DNA of 64,000 nucleotides. Source: Albula goreensis (Eukaryota > Chordata > Actinopteri > Albuliformes > Albulidae). Location: positions 713,501 to 777,500 of the forward strand of contig CM040753.1 of NCBI GenBank assembly GCA_022829145.1, read 5' to 3'. The translations under genes and the position numbers were made by a program. Below the pieces are notes generated by a model. The model searched no databases and had not been told where the DNA came from. It worked only from the letters and a program-made list of their open reading frames with translations. Below are positions 22,363 through 34,359 of the stretch, piece by piece. How positions within the stretch are numbered: position 1 is the first letter of the stretch; the number at the start of each line of letters is the position of its first letter.

Positions 22363-24363
22363 TCACCTTAGCGTTAGCATAGCCTAGCTTGATGGTGATA
22401 TTCCTCTCCAGCTCGTTCTTGAATCTGACAGTGTGAACCCCAGAGATGGCCTTCACTACTGTGGACTTCCCATGGGCCACATGGCCGATGGTGCCTGTGT
22501 AAGAGAGGGAGGGGGTCCCAATTCTTTCAATAAAATGGACTACGACTGTTGGTCACAAGACCAGCGTAACATACTGGTGTTAATCTCTGTGTCCTAGACC
22601 GCTGTGTTACACTGTGTGTGGAACAGCGGCCCTGTCAGTGTGAGTGACCGTGGGGCGGTGGGGCGGGTTGGGCGGGTTTGGCACGCAGCGGGGCTGCTTA
22701 CTCACCAATGTTGATTGTGGCCTGTCTGCTGATGATCTCCGGGGAGAGGGGCGTTAGTGTGCTCACATCCTGAGGAGAAAGAGACCAATCACACTGGAGC
22801 ACAGAGTCAGAGAGACCAATCACACTGGGGCGCAGAGTCAGACAGACCAATCACACTGGAGCTGAGAGACCCGGAGACCAATCATACAAGAGCTGAAAAT
22901 CAAGACAGTGTCTGATGTGTCTACCTGCACTGGACTGAACAAAACTAAACAAATCAATTACCTGAAGCTGCTTTTTATAGTCCCTTATTTTCTATATTTG
23001 ATATGATTCAAGTGGGTTCCGGATATGGATGTCTAGAGGGTAAAGCAGTCAGGCATTGCTGATGTTGCACTCATACAGATTGCCCAACTTTCATCTGTGA
23101 GCTGTCTTAATGTCACAGCACAGCCATACATTAGGAGCTCATAGTGAAAGCACAGTATATCTGAGGGTAACGTTAGCTACTTATGCCAATGCAAAGATGC
23201 TAACATTCTATTGTAATCAGAACACTTGAGGCGTTGCTTGCAAGAGCTGGACAGAAGCCCCAAACATGTTCAATTCATGTGTGCTGGCAAATACTCACTT
23301 ACTCGTGGACGGGCATTTTTGATAAATGTAAGAGAAGAGACTTTGGATGCAAAGATTTTCTGAACCCACTATAACCTGAGGACCTGCCAGCCGATCACTG
23401 ACTTCAATCCAAGGACTCAGCCAGACCTTCACAGCCGAACATCGGTTCCCTCAGTACTCAGTCAGGCACCATTAGCATATGCTAGCTTAGCCCATTTGCG
23501 GTATGATGAAACATCTCTCATCCATCATTGAAGAAATACGAAAACAACACAACGCTTGGGCTTCATATGGTACAGTTCAACTCATTACGTACAATTCAAT
23601 ATGAAATGTATGGGTTTACATGAGATCAGAGGATACAGGACGTTTAAAAGTTAAATGTATATAGGATCCTGGAGTCGGCGGACATGTTGGTATTTTCTGT
23701 GTAAAATCGTGAAAAGTGGCAGGCTGGGTGAGGTAAAGGGCAACATCGAGCCCCGCCAACTCGTTTCTTAACGGACTTAGCGTACCGCACAGCAATCCTT
23801 ACAATATGCGACGGTGTTCACTGCATCAAAATACATTTTGTTACCAAATACACATCCATGGGATACACTTATTAGCTAGCTACTAGCCAGCCCCGGTGTC
23901 TTTCCGCTCTTATCGTCGACTAACGTTTACTGCGTTAGTGAGCACTTGTTAACTGTACTAGCAAGTGTCATCCATCCATATGTGACCCAAGACATAGACA
24001 CACAGCACACATAAACTATTTATTGTTTTTTAGCCAACAGACGACATAACGTGCTGTCCGAAGGATCATTTATTCCGTTTGATGGCTCCATTGTAAAGCA
24101 CCATGCTCACGCCGTCCCCGGGTCCTTGTAGCGGCTAGCTACATCACTGCTACCGCATCATGTGTTGCCGCGCACAGCCGGTTTTCTGGAAATCCACCCC
24201 AGCAAAAAACGGTGACCCAGCCTGACTGATACAAAAACACTAACCCTCAAAGACAGCTTTCCACGTACTACTTCTATTAAAAATGGGTACTCACCAATGT
24301 ACTTAGATCTTGTCGAGAGAGATGGGGCTGGCCCAGCGTTACTCCTGACTCGTCACCCGCCAT
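18031..24363 (-). CDS. eif2s3: Eukaryotic translation initiation factor 2 subunit gamma
   Basis: Twelve coding exons on the - strand: 24363-24295, 22769-22706, 22494-22367, 21943-21822, 21606-21512, 21150-20992, 20800-20666, 20377-20283, 20083-19939, 19775-19606, 19284-19112, 18094-18031. Every phase fits and the product is 472 aa, the length of human eIF2 gamma. G-protein motifs are intact: GHVAHGKST (P-loop), DCPGHD, NKID and SAQ. The cysteine cluster [10 protein letters not shown] lies in the zinc-ribbon insert. The last exon encodes [13 protein letters not shown] and ends VDDD; it lies beyond an 860-bp minisatellite and is easy to miss. The GTPase subunit holds initiator Met-tRNA in the eIF2 ternary complex with the 40S ribosome. 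The human neighbour KLHL15 is also the neighbour here. Confidence 0.97.
18150..19025. repeat. 32-bp minisatellite in the last intron of eif2s3
   Basis: About 27 copies of a 32-bp unit containing CAGACCCACACCCCACAGAC and AACACGGCC, with 29-bp and 16-bp length variants. The unit has no stop codon in any frame on the + strand, so a 488-codon open frame crosses it even though 32 is not a multiple of three; the frame cycles every three units. Confidence 0.95.
21960..22360. repeat. CA-rich array in eif2s3 intron 3
   Basis: (CA)n blocks are separated by AGGGCATGGTCACAC or AGGGCATGGTCTCAC spacers and end in a (CAGA)n run directly before the exon 3 donor. The intron is almost entirely this array. Confidence 0.95.
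22800..24294. other. eif2s3 intron 1
   Basis: It begins with three units of a roughly 33-bp repeat (AGACCAATCACACTGG type, 22783-22890). The rest is unique sequence with no other exon seen. Confidence 0.6.
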
Positions 24364-24380
24364 CTTGAGGGAAAAAGAAT
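24357..24380 (-). promoter_or_regulatory. YY1-type site and pyrimidine tract at the eif2s3 start
   Basis: CCGCCATCTTG at 24357-24367 matches the classic YY1 site and overlaps the start codon (AAGATGGCGG on the coding strand). A pyrimidine stretch CTTTTTCCCTC lies just upstream on the coding strand and could be a 5'TOP-like start. The YY1 match is seen directly; the TOP role is inferred. Confidence 0.5.
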
Positions 24381-25739
24381 ATTGGATCCCGAGACTATCG
24401 CCTGAATGGTTTTGCCAAATGTTATTTAAATAATTTAGCAAACTATTTAAAAATTACATATGACCCCTTATGCTATTTTTTTAGAAAGTATTATAATCTG
24501 TTTAATTCGTGTAACAAACAATAAATGTAATTTTTTTACTAAAAAGGCGCATGGGTCCTCCGTAAGTAGATGATGCAATACTCTTTTACTTTGTTTTACA
24601 TCATAATGCACAGACAACTCGAAAAACAGTCCACAACTTCCTCTGAAATAAAAGTACAACTATTCGCTATATAGCTGTTGAGTTATTCAGATAACTCTCT
24701 TGCGAACAAAATACTAAGCCAGTGATATTATGGTCCTCAACAGATATGTTTTCTTAGCGGTATCGAAGCATTCCTGAGGATCTTTGCACATGCGCAGTAA
24801 CGATGTCTCCTAATCAAATAGAAGTATTGCTGTATTTTGGAAATTGTTGCAACTAATAATGGCAGCCCAAATGTCTAACACGCACTGTAAAAATGTACGG
24901 ATGATATCTACAATACAACTCTGTAAAATATGTAGGTGTGTTCGAGCCTCTGAAGATGGCGATCTATGCCGGAAACAGAAAATATCTGAAAATCATTTGG
25001 GCCCGTCTTGTATTTATGACGTAATTGACTGACCATATTGTAGTTTCGGGCAGTATTTTACACAGATGTAAAATGAATAAAAACAAGAAAACCACCAATT
25101 TCACTGTCATGAATTCAATCATTTCAACTAACTGTCTTTATAAGTATTTCTTAAATGCATATTACAAAATTGTTCAGGTAAGACAATACAAATCATTTAC
25201 AATGCACAATTATGACATAGAGCCTACATTTGTAAAAAGTTGAATATATAACCTACCATGTGCAGGGCTGCAAGGCACAGAGTGAAGCCAGGTCAAAAAT
25301 GTTGGTGCTCCGAACATTCCACAAAATTTTAGGAAAGTAACAGTACATTTTTCCAACACACACTTTTTAAGGATACATAATTGTCATTATGTGGATGTTG
25401 GAGGTTAGTTTTTAGACTAACCCAAGACTGCCCCCTACTGGACAACCAGCATTACTTTTTAAAACTTTAAAACTCCTCGAGTTGATATTGCCCAAGTACT
25501 AACCAAGACTACATTTACATTCACAACTACCCAATCCCAGCCCTCCTTAGCCTCAGCACTAGCCAACCCTGTGGAACCTTCAACTATTCATTGTATGTGG
25601 TAGGCAGGAAATTATTCATTATTAAATCTGTGCAAAATTTCATAAAATGTTGATGTTACCAACATCACAACAGATCCAGTGCTGGAACTGGAACAGAAGA
25701 GTGTGAATGTCCTTTTGTTTCTTCAACAGGTCATCCACA

Positions 25740-25895
25740 GTGTCTAGTCCATGCAAACCCTTCTGGCACTTGAGACTTTTACCCCCCTTTTTTAACACCC
25801 TCGTCCCAAAATAAATGCACTTTGTGTTATAAGTCACTCTGGAAAACAGCGTCTGTGAAATGCCTGTGTTGTAATGTAATGTAATGTAATGTCCT
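25740..25895. mobile_element. SINE 3' tail
   Basis: The sequence around GTTATAAGTCACTCTGG and the following GTAATGTAATG repeats match the 3' end common to teleost tRNA-derived SINEs (consensus AAGTCGCTCTGGATAAGAG). The same tail recurs at 28130-28245. Confidence 0.6.
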
Positions 25896-25904
25896 GCATC
25901 TAGT

Positions 25905-26105
25905 CCTGTGGTCCTGACTCTCAGTCCTGGAGAGCCACTGTTTAGGGTGCTCTTTATTTCCACCTGAAATTCCACATCAGTTTCAGACCTAAGAAACCAG
26001 GTGATGTGAGCTAACTGTTAATTTGTCATTAAGTGCTGAGTAACAACAGAAACCTGCATACCCTGTGGCTCTCCAGCACCAGGAGTGAGGAGCACTGCTC
26101 CAGCG
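25905..26105. mobile_element. Degenerate hAT-like MITE
   Basis: Imperfect terminal inverted repeats: CTCAGTCCTGGAGAGCCAC on the left and GTGGCTCTCCAGCACCAGG on the right. It shares the inner motifs GAAACCAGGTG and CATTAAGTGCT with the better preserved element at 36447-36652. The target-site duplication is not clear. Confidence 0.55.
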
Positions 26106-28129
26106 CTACCCTGTTACGACACTGGCTTTAATTGCATGTTTTGCCCGTTTTACAGCTGTTTCCTCCCGTGCTGGGGGTGGCAGCAACACAATGAAAAGCG
26201 TCCAAACCTCTAACTAAGGCAGAGAAGAAGAAGAGTTGACGCAGGAAATGACGTCAGTGCAGCTGAGAATATGGCATCTCCAGGCACTATAGACAAACAG
26301 TGTCTTGTTATTCCATTTGGAAATTGTCAATGAAAACAGTCAAGGGGACTGGAAGGAATCGTGAACGATGAGTCAGTAAAGCCAGGTCCGCTGGTCTTGG
26401 ATATAAACCCACGCTCCATGTCCGAAGGGGCCAGAGCTCCCTGGTCGAAGCGGGGCTGTGTGGAGTCGCATCGCCGAGGTGAGGGCTACTAGAACTAGTT
26501 GTACTGGTAGTCTCCTGAGTGTCACCAACACAGATACGTTTCACCAGAACTAGTATCTTAACCCGCTCAAGATGCTGTAAACCGCACTACTGAATGCCAC
26601 GATTCCAGCTGTCCAGCTACGTATGCTGCGAATGACAGATTTATCATATACTTCATTAGCTGGGTAGCTACCAGCTAAGGGGTCCAGATAGTAAGATGAG
26701 TGAAACATTATCACGCTTTATTACTTGCTAAATAGATTGTCAGCAATCTAAATGTGTTATGGTGTGTAGTTCCTACTTAAGCACTAACGCTCCGTCAACT
26801 TTGTCTTGCCCAAAGTGAACCCTCGTGTCACTCTTGAAGGTTAGCTGGCTTGCCAGCTTCAGAGACGTCCGAAGTTTGCACTCTGTACCCGGACATTCAC
26901 GCCAAACTTTTGCAGTCAGCTGTTTTGGCCAGATGCGATCGGGTGATTTTTCTTGTTCTCATAACATACTGAAATACAGCAATCCGTTCTTGGCTTTGGT
27001 TTAATTAACCGTAGCTACAACTCATTGTTCCTCATTTTAGCCCACTAATGATACCGTACCGGTTATAGTCTCCTCCATGTCGTCAGCCTTAAGAAATCCC
27101 GGCGGTAGACCAGGATGGATCCAAAGGGCAGAAGACAAAGGAAATTTGAGCTAGAATTGTTTTTAGTTCTAATGCTGTATATGGCGTCGGTTTCTTAAGC
27201 TACATAATAGTCACAGGTATGAGTTTTGTTTGAGATTTAGCACGCATTGTTAAATTGTTATGTTGATTTGTTAAATGTTTAGAGTCACCGGCTTGCTCTG
27301 CTGCTGTAATGAGAGTTGTGTTATTAGCCTCCAGGCTATACAAATAAAAAACGAGTAATTGAAAGAAAGAGGGTGGCTTAGACATGCTGGGACAGGGAAC
27401 GGAAAAGCATCGTGACCCAACCCATGTTGATCAGTGCTAACATCAGTATCAAAAGAGGAGCTGTGGTCCGTTAGACCTACCATTGCGGACAAACTCTTCC
27501 GCCAAAGACAGAAGTATTGTACTGTGTAGAAGTGTTTTTCAGCGCTGTGTGACAGTATGGCCTACAACGGTGGAAAACTGACAGGTGCAAAATGTCAGTT
27601 GTAGGGGACAGGTGGTTAGTCCAGAGTTTGTTTTGTTAATTGCGCTGATATATGACTTGTAAAACAATCAGTTTAATTGGTTTGACCGAAAGCTGATGTG
27701 TAATTTTCTGAATCATCTCAGTCTGAAACTTAAAAGTGTGGGGTCAAGTAATAAGTGTGAACATGCATGAAGTTAGAACACGCGTCCCTTTTAAATACAT
27801 ATCAGAGCAGATAATACAGACAAACCGCTCCCAGGCGGTGAGGGATTAGATAGCTGTGTTGCCTGTTATAAAGTCTCTTACTGTCTCTCCAGAGCAGGGG
27901 AAGCACAAACAGAGAAAATGTGAGCTGCCTCCCAGTACTGTGTCAGCAACACCTTCACTCCGGCCAGAGGCACCCAAGAGGTACAGCCCCCAAACCCCTG
28001 TACCCCCAACACTGTCCATCCTACACCTGTCCCTGTAGGGTGAGTGGAGTGCCTGTCTGAGGATTTAGGAAAGGTCACACTGCCTGTTTAAAATCTGCTG
28101 ATAATTTTATAGCATTCATTATGCACTTC

Positions 28130-28245
28130 TGGCACATGATGACTTTTACCCCCTCCAGCACTTTAACACCCTTGTCCCGACATAATGTACTTTGTGTTGT
28201 AAGTCGCTCTGGATAAGAGCATCTGCTAAACGCCAATAAAAAATA
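28130..28245. mobile_element. SINE 3' tail
   Basis: TTGTAAGTCGCTCTGGATAA followed by GAGCATCTGCTAAACGCC is the typical tail of teleost tRNA-derived SINEs. It lies about 140 bp upstream of the klhl15 coding exon. Confidence 0.65.
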
Positions 28246-28384
28246 GTTAAGAAATGAATCCTCACTCATTCCTGGCTGTCCGTAGCAGACAGAACCATAG
28301 CCATGGGGCTCCACTCACAGTGGCACTGGTCATCCTGCGATTCCTGTTGCGATGATGCTGTGGTTGCCGTCCTGCAGGTCGGCC

Positions 28385-30493
28385 ATGGCGGGAGATGTGG
28401 AGGTGTACCTGTCGCAGGCGCATGACAGCAGCGTGTCGGCGGGATTCCGCGCGCTGTACGAGGAGCGGCTGCTGCTGGACGTGACGCTGCTGATCGAGGA
28501 GCAGAGCTTCCAGGCCCACCGCGCCCTGCTGGCCACGCAGAGCGACTACTTCCGCATCATGTTCACCGCGGACATGCGCGAGCGCCAGCAGGACCAGATC
28601 GCACTGAAAGGGTTGACCGCCACCGGCTTCGACCACGTGCTGCGCTTCATGTACTACGGCCGGCTGGAGCTCAGCATGCCCACGGTGCAGGAGATCCTGC
28701 AGGCCGCCATGTACGTGCAGCTGCGCGAGGCCGTACGCTTCTGCTGCTCCTTCCTGCTGGCACAGATGTGCCTGGAGAACTGCGCTGAGGTGACGCGACT
28801 GCTGGAGGACTTCGGCCTGGGCTCCGAGGGCATGCAGGAGCGCGAGGGCGTGCAGGAGCGCGAGGGCGTGCAGCAGCGCGAAGGCGTGCAGGAGCGCGAG
28901 GGCGTGCAGGAGCGCCTGGACGCCTTCCTGCTGGATAACTTCGTGCCTCTGATGTCGCGGCCCGAGTTCCTGTCCTACCTGAGTCTGGAGAAGCTGGTGG
29001 CGTACCTGAGCAGCGACCAGCTCAGCCGCTTCCCAGAGATCCAGCTGTACGAGGCGGCGCAAGCCTGGCTGCGGCACGACCGCCGACGTTGGCGCCACAC
29101 CGACACCGTCGTGCAGAACCTGCGTTTCTGCCTCATGACCCCTGCCCACGTCTACGACAAGGTCAGCGGGCCGGGGGAGGGGGGGGAGGGGGAGGGTTAC
29201 CTGGTGTTACTTGGTAGAAAATATTGGTTATGTCTCAGAAATATTCATGCTGAACTGTGTTGCTTTCACCTGGCTTTCTATACAGCTAGCATCTCATTAG
29301 TGATTGAATGACTAACTGGCTGATTGATCGGTTAACTGACTAAGTTTACGGATCAATTGATTGACTGGCGTGTTTTGGCTCAGGTTAAGACATCGGAGTT
29401 CTACCGGTACTCTCGGCAGCTGAGGCAGGAGGTGGAGACGGCGCTGGGCTACTTCCAACAGGTGAATGAGCAGCCGCTGCTGGACAGCAAGTCTAACCGG
29501 ATCCGGTCGGCGCGGCCGCAGACGGCGGTGTTCCGCGGCATGATCGGGCACAGCATGGTGAACAGCAGAATCCTGCTGCTGCACCGGCCCAAGCGCTGGT
29601 GGGAGCTGGACGGGCCCCAGGCCCCGCTGCGGCCCGACTGCCTCGCCATCCTCAACAACTTCGTCTTCCTGCTGGGCGGCGAGGAGCTGGGTGCCGACGG
29701 TGAGTTCCACGCCTCCTCCAAGGTCTACCGCTACGATCCGCGACACAACTCCTGGCTGCGCATGGCAGACATGTCGGTGCCACGCTCGGAGTTCGCCGTG
29801 GGTGTGATCGGGAGGTTCATTTACGCGGTGGCTGGCCGCACGCGTGACGAGACCTTCTACTCCACCGAGCGCTACGACATCGTGCTGGACCGCTGGGAGT
29901 TCACGGACCCTTACCCCGTCAACAAGTACGGGCACGAGGGCACAGTGCTGGACGGAAAGCTCTACATCACAGGTGGCATCACCTCCTCCTCCACCTCCAA
30001 ACAGGTTTGCGTGTTCGACCCTGGGAGGGAGGCTCTTGGTGAGACACGCCCACGCCGCGCCCAGGCCGTCACAAACTGCTGGGAGAACAAGTCAAAGATG
30101 AACTATGCGCGCTGCTTCCACAAAATGATCTCGCACAACGGGAAGCTGTACGTGTTTGGTGGGGTATGTGTGGTGCTGCGCGCCTCCTTCGAGTCACAGG
30201 GCTGCCCGTCCACCGAGGTGTACAGCCCGGACACGGACGAGTGGACCATCCTGGCCTCCATGCCGATCGGCCGCAGCGGTCACGGGGTGGCGGTGCTGGA
30301 CAGCCAGATCATGGTGCTGGGGGGGCTGTGCTATAACGGCCACTACAGCGACTCCATCCTGACCTTCGACCCTGAGGAGAACAAGTGGAAGGAGGACGAG
30401 TATCCCAGGATGCCTTGCAAACTGGACGGTCTGCAAGTGTGCAGCCTACACTTCCCAGAGTACGTGCTGGAGCATGTGAGGCGGTGCAGCTGA
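28385..30493 (+). CDS. klhl15: Kelch-like protein 15 (CUL3 ubiquitin-ligase adaptor)
   Basis: Two coding exons, 28385-29161 and 29384-30493, encode 628 aa. I chose the start MAGDVE because an acceptor (CCTGCAG, ending 28377) lies 7 nt upstream and human KLHL15 begins the same way. The BTB domain (about residues 25-125) carries LLLDVTLLIEEQSFQAHRAL. The BACK domain contains the FVPLMSRPEFLSYLS stretch. Kelch repeats follow with GG-containing blades (GGEELG, FGGVC, LGGLCYNGHY) and the protein ends EHVRRCS. Human KLHL15 has 604 aa; the 24 extra residues are an in-frame repeat at residues 149-178. Human KLHL15 links CUL3 to substrates such as PP2A B' beta, CtIP and doublecortin; this role is inferred here. 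Exon sequence is strongly GC-rich. Confidence 0.96.
28827..28916 (+). repeat. 18-bp in-frame coding repeat in klhl15
   Basis: Five tandem copies of an 18-bp unit, GAGGGCGTGCAGGAGCGC and variants, encode EGVQER-like hexapeptides. Human KLHL15 has one equivalent (EGVREK). The insert lies early in the BACK region, between the BTB domain and the LDAFLLDNF segment. Confidence 0.95.
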
Positions 30494-30546
30494 GGCACGG
30501 AGCACCCCCTGCTGGCTCAACACTGAAATGCACAGTCACTCATATA

Positions 30547-30577
<31 letters not shown>

Positions 30578-30657
30578 ACATTCCTCCCTAGATCCATAGG
30601 ACATCTATATACAAAGAATGAACAAAATGTACAGTTGTTGAAGTGATAGTAAAGTAA

Positions 30658-30663
30658 AATAAA
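30658..30663 (+). terminator. Proximal polyadenylation signal of klhl15
   Basis: AATAAA 165 bp after the stop codon. Longer 3' UTR forms are possible. Confidence 0.45.
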
Positions 30664-30744
30664 TATTATGCTTTTTCTCTCTGGAAAAAACAGACCAGTG
30701 CATACTTGAAGAAAAAAACTGAGCTGTACACTGAACTGGGGGTA

Positions 30745-30940
30745 TGGTTTAGGGGTTAGGGTTGGGGTTAGGGGTTGAGGGTTAGGTTTAGGGGTTAGGG
30801 GTTAGGGTTGAGGGGTTAGGGTTTAGGGTTTAGGGGGGGTTAGGGTTAGGGTTGAGGTTTAGGGGTTAGGGGTTAGGGGTTAGGGTTAGGGGTTAGGGTT
30901 AGTTTAGGGTTAGGGGTTAGGGTTTAGGGGTTAGGGTTAA
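30745..30940. repeat. Degenerate telomere-like (GGGGTTA/GGGTTA)n array
   Basis: About 190 bp of mixed GGTTAGGG, GGGGTTAGGG and GGTTTAGGG units on the + strand. Unit length varies between 6 and 8 bp, so it is not a clean telomere hexamer array. It follows the klhl15 3' end. Confidence 0.85.
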
Positions 30941-32544
30941 AAAACACTGGGGTCATTTTGAGGGGTATGTTTTCAAAGCCTTTACGATCATTTTCAAACT
31001 TAAAAGATTTTCAAAAAGGAGGAAAAAAAGACAAAAATGTTGTTTTGTTTAATGTAATATCACATCTGTTTTGGTTTGCAGTAACATCAAAAGTCATTGA
31101 TGGGGTAATTCAGTGAGGTCATTTCCTGTGCAGAAGCAGCGCTCAGACCGCTGTAAGGCCTCAGAGCTGCTGCAGTCTGGAGCCGTCAGACACACTCAGG
31201 CTGTGTTCCACTCGATGCGCTTGTTCTCCGCGTACTTCAGCACTCAGACATGCCAGCCAACTTCCATGCTAAGCGGGACGTTTTCTCACACATACCAGCG
31301 ATAACGTACTTCAGAGCGTACAAGAACACCATCCACTTCAACCTCATTACAGTGCTTCATCTCTTGTTTTACACAATCTATATCCAATAATGAGAAATTA
31401 AATTAAATTAGGCTATGATTAACTGGCTTTGCTTAAGTTTTCAGCTGGTGGTAGCTGAGGTATGTAGCGCTGGTTGCTGTGTTCAGTGAAGTGTGTTCAG
31501 GGACCGAAGAGCGCATTAAGCGTGCACCCCGCACACTCACGCATCGGTCCTGTCAGGTGTGCCAGAACACGCCTGGGAGTTACAGCATGTACTGTGCTGT
31601 TTGCATACTTACGCACTGGTGGGAAAGCACTTCATACAGACAGTAATCCAAGCTTGCATGATGGAACACTGCCATGGGGTGAGGCCTAGCTGGCCTTCCA
31701 CCTGCCTGAGAACTGCTGACCAATGAGATTTGCTGTGGCTGTGCCATAGCTTTGCCTGGTGATGAGTTCAGCTCCGCCCCCAAGGGAAGGGTGGGTGGAG
31801 CTCTGGTAGTGACCCCTCCCCCTGGTGATGACTTCAGAGTCCCTGCAATAATTCCAACCTGCTTCCCCAGCCATGTTCCCCAGGGGAGCCCCCTCAGCCT
31901 GCTGCAGGGGAGGGGTCAGAGGTCAGAGGTCAAGGGCCATGCATGTACCCACAACTCTGCTCCGTTCAGCTGACCTCAGTTTATTTATTCCTTGACTATT
32001 ATCATTATTTTTTTATTTTATTATGCTTTTTGTTTTTAGATATTTTTTACAGAAGGTCAATCTCCTCTTCGGCCTGTCGAACAGGCTGAGCCTGTCTCTT
32101 TGTTCTCAGTCATTTTATTTGCTTAAAAAAGGGCTAAAAATATGACTCAGCCATGTTTTAATGTTAACTCTCTATGATCAGTAATAAAGACGCTCCTCAC
32201 CTCATTAAGCCCATGATGAGTCAGGTCATGTGATGCAGTCCCGACGACATGCGTGACCGTCCTCACAATCTCTTGGGAGTGATGGTTTAACACGGGGCAT
32301 GGAACAACCGGACAGTTTCCCTTTTAGTGGTGCAGCAGGGTGGTTTCATCTTCAGGGGCGTGTTTTATATGGGCCAGGAGTGAGCTGCTCCCACGTGCGG
32401 AATCATCTGACCCTAAAATGACCAGTGTCATAAGGACTGCACGTACACGCACGCATGCTTGCAGCCTCCACATTCATGCAGAAAAACAAGCGTTCTCACA
32501 TGCATCATCGCCCTGTTCCTGCAGCTCAGTGCTGACTCACCTGC

Positions 32545-32685
32545 AGAGTCCTGCAGCGAGGGTGAGGTTCTGCAGCGAGGGTGAGGTCCTGCAGCGAGGG
32601 TGAGGTTCTGCAGAGAGGGAGAGGTTCTGCAGCGAGGGTGAGGTTCTGCAGAGAGGGTGAGGTTCTGCAGCGAGGGTGAGGCCCA
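32545..32685. repeat. 18-19-bp minisatellite with PstI motif
   Basis: About eight copies of a unit reading CTGCAGCGAGGGTGAGGTT with variants (GAGAGG, GTCCTG). Confidence 0.85.
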
Positions 32686-34359
32686 GTGTCACTCCTGCCG
32701 TGTTACCGTGGAGACTGGACCACTGATGCGTGGAGGGTGTGTGATTGGGGCTTTGGTGCGTTTGGGACAGCACAGGCTAGTTATATTACAGGAACCGCAA
32801 GAGATGGAGGCAGAGAGAGATGCTTCAGCAGGTCGTCAATGTGCAATACTGTCTCAGACTACAGGATGTGATGTCACAGCTTCCTTCATGTGCATCTCTC
32901 TCACACACACTCACACACACACTCACACTCAGTTCTCAGCGCAGTTGTTCTGAGAGCAGAGTTCAGTATCTGAGCATCCCTCTGTCTGTATGTCCGTTTG
33001 TCCGTCCCCTGGGTACAGAGTGAATAAACGTGTGAGGGTTTTGTCTGCTTCAGGTTATCATGCCACTGTCTTTTTTTTTTTTTTGTTAATTATTGTTTTT
33101 TTATAATTCATGTCATGTGTAATGTACAATGCCAAACTGCAATATTTGTACAAATATATTTCCTGTGCAGTTAAAGGCGCCATATTTTTATCTAGTGCGC
33201 AGTCTGTTATGGTCAGATTCCTAATGTTGCACCCCTCTCCTCCTCCTGAGTGAGCGAGCTCTTACGTTGTAGGCTGATTGTAATGTAAATTTAAACAGAG
33301 ATATAATTGATGATATATTTACTACACGCTGATTATTCTCTGCTGTTGGGGCACTTTGTAACCTCTTTCCAAAAATAAATGTTGACATTGCGCAGCCTCT
33401 GTGATTTCAAACGGGGGCGGGGGTGGGAGCACAGATCCTCACACTGATGGTGTCTGTATTCATTTTTCTAGAGGTCCTGATTATATCCCAGTCCTGCTCA
33501 CAGCTGTGGATGCTCACTTGCCTCCTGCCTCTAGCCAGCAGTTGTGGTAATTGATTTCTGTATTAGAGGCTGGTGAGGACTATTATTGCTGATGGCCACA
33601 TGGAGTACCTTCACTGGCCCACTGATGGTTATTGAGTCACTGTCTGTGTGGATAAAACTCTGTAACCTCGTCAGTCGCTCCACAGACACTGAGAATCTGC
33701 CGAGATGTGGAGGTGCCTGATCTCACATCGTCACCAGGCGGCGACATTGAGCCAATATGTAATCTCTGTTTTCTGTTTGGTGAGATAAGTCTGGTTTTAT
33801 GGCCTCAGTATGGGGTGGAGATTGTGTGTGGGGTTATTTTGGGGTTCTCTGTGGGGGGTGATGATGGATTTGTGTGGCGGGCTTGACAGTCCCTTATGTG
33901 TCCATGATCAGCGGTCTGGCGCTGTGCCAAACGGCTCTCCCGGCGCCTGCTGCGTTCTCCCACCTTTGCACAGCGACCATTAAACCTTTCCTTCCCCCAT
34001 AAACATTGCCCCTCCCTCCGTAAGGTGAGCTAAAAATTACATTTTATGACGTTAATAGAAGATTATACCTGTTTGTTTTTCCCTCGCCGGCCCCTTGTCC
34101 CAGCAGTGCAGCGCTCCTGTGCTCCTGCAGTGGAAGGGGGTGCTTTTTCCACACGGCTGGCCTGGCTTTGGGGAGCAGCGCGGCTACATACAGCTGAGCT
34201 CCAGAGTTCGCTCTGCAGCTCCAGCTCTGCTCTGGGAATGCAGGCCTCAGTCCTGTACATCAAAGGCAAAAAGCAAAACACAAAAAACACACAGAAAGGC
34301 TGCAGGACAAACGAGGCAAGAATTATTATGACCATTGAACACTGCTGGGTTTTTAGCCC

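Larger units (their letters stand above)
24381..28377. other. Intergenic region between eif2s3 and klhl15
   Basis: It holds divergent promoters and probably non-coding 5' exons of klhl15. A moderately CpG-containing stretch at 26200-26480 ends in a donor-like CCGAG/GTGAGG. Two SINE tails and one hAT-type MITE remnant lie inside. No coding exon was recognised. Confidence 0.5.

Noticed and set aside
28262..29149. 295-codon frame antisense to klhl15
   Set aside because: It is the shadow of the GC-rich klhl15 coding exon, whose + strand reading is a clear BTB-BACK protein.
29312..29935. 207-codon frame antisense to klhl15 exon 2
   Set aside because: It is a GC-driven shadow of the kelch coding sequence.
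30745..30940. True chromosome end
   Set aside because: Units are irregular and normal genes continue on both sides.
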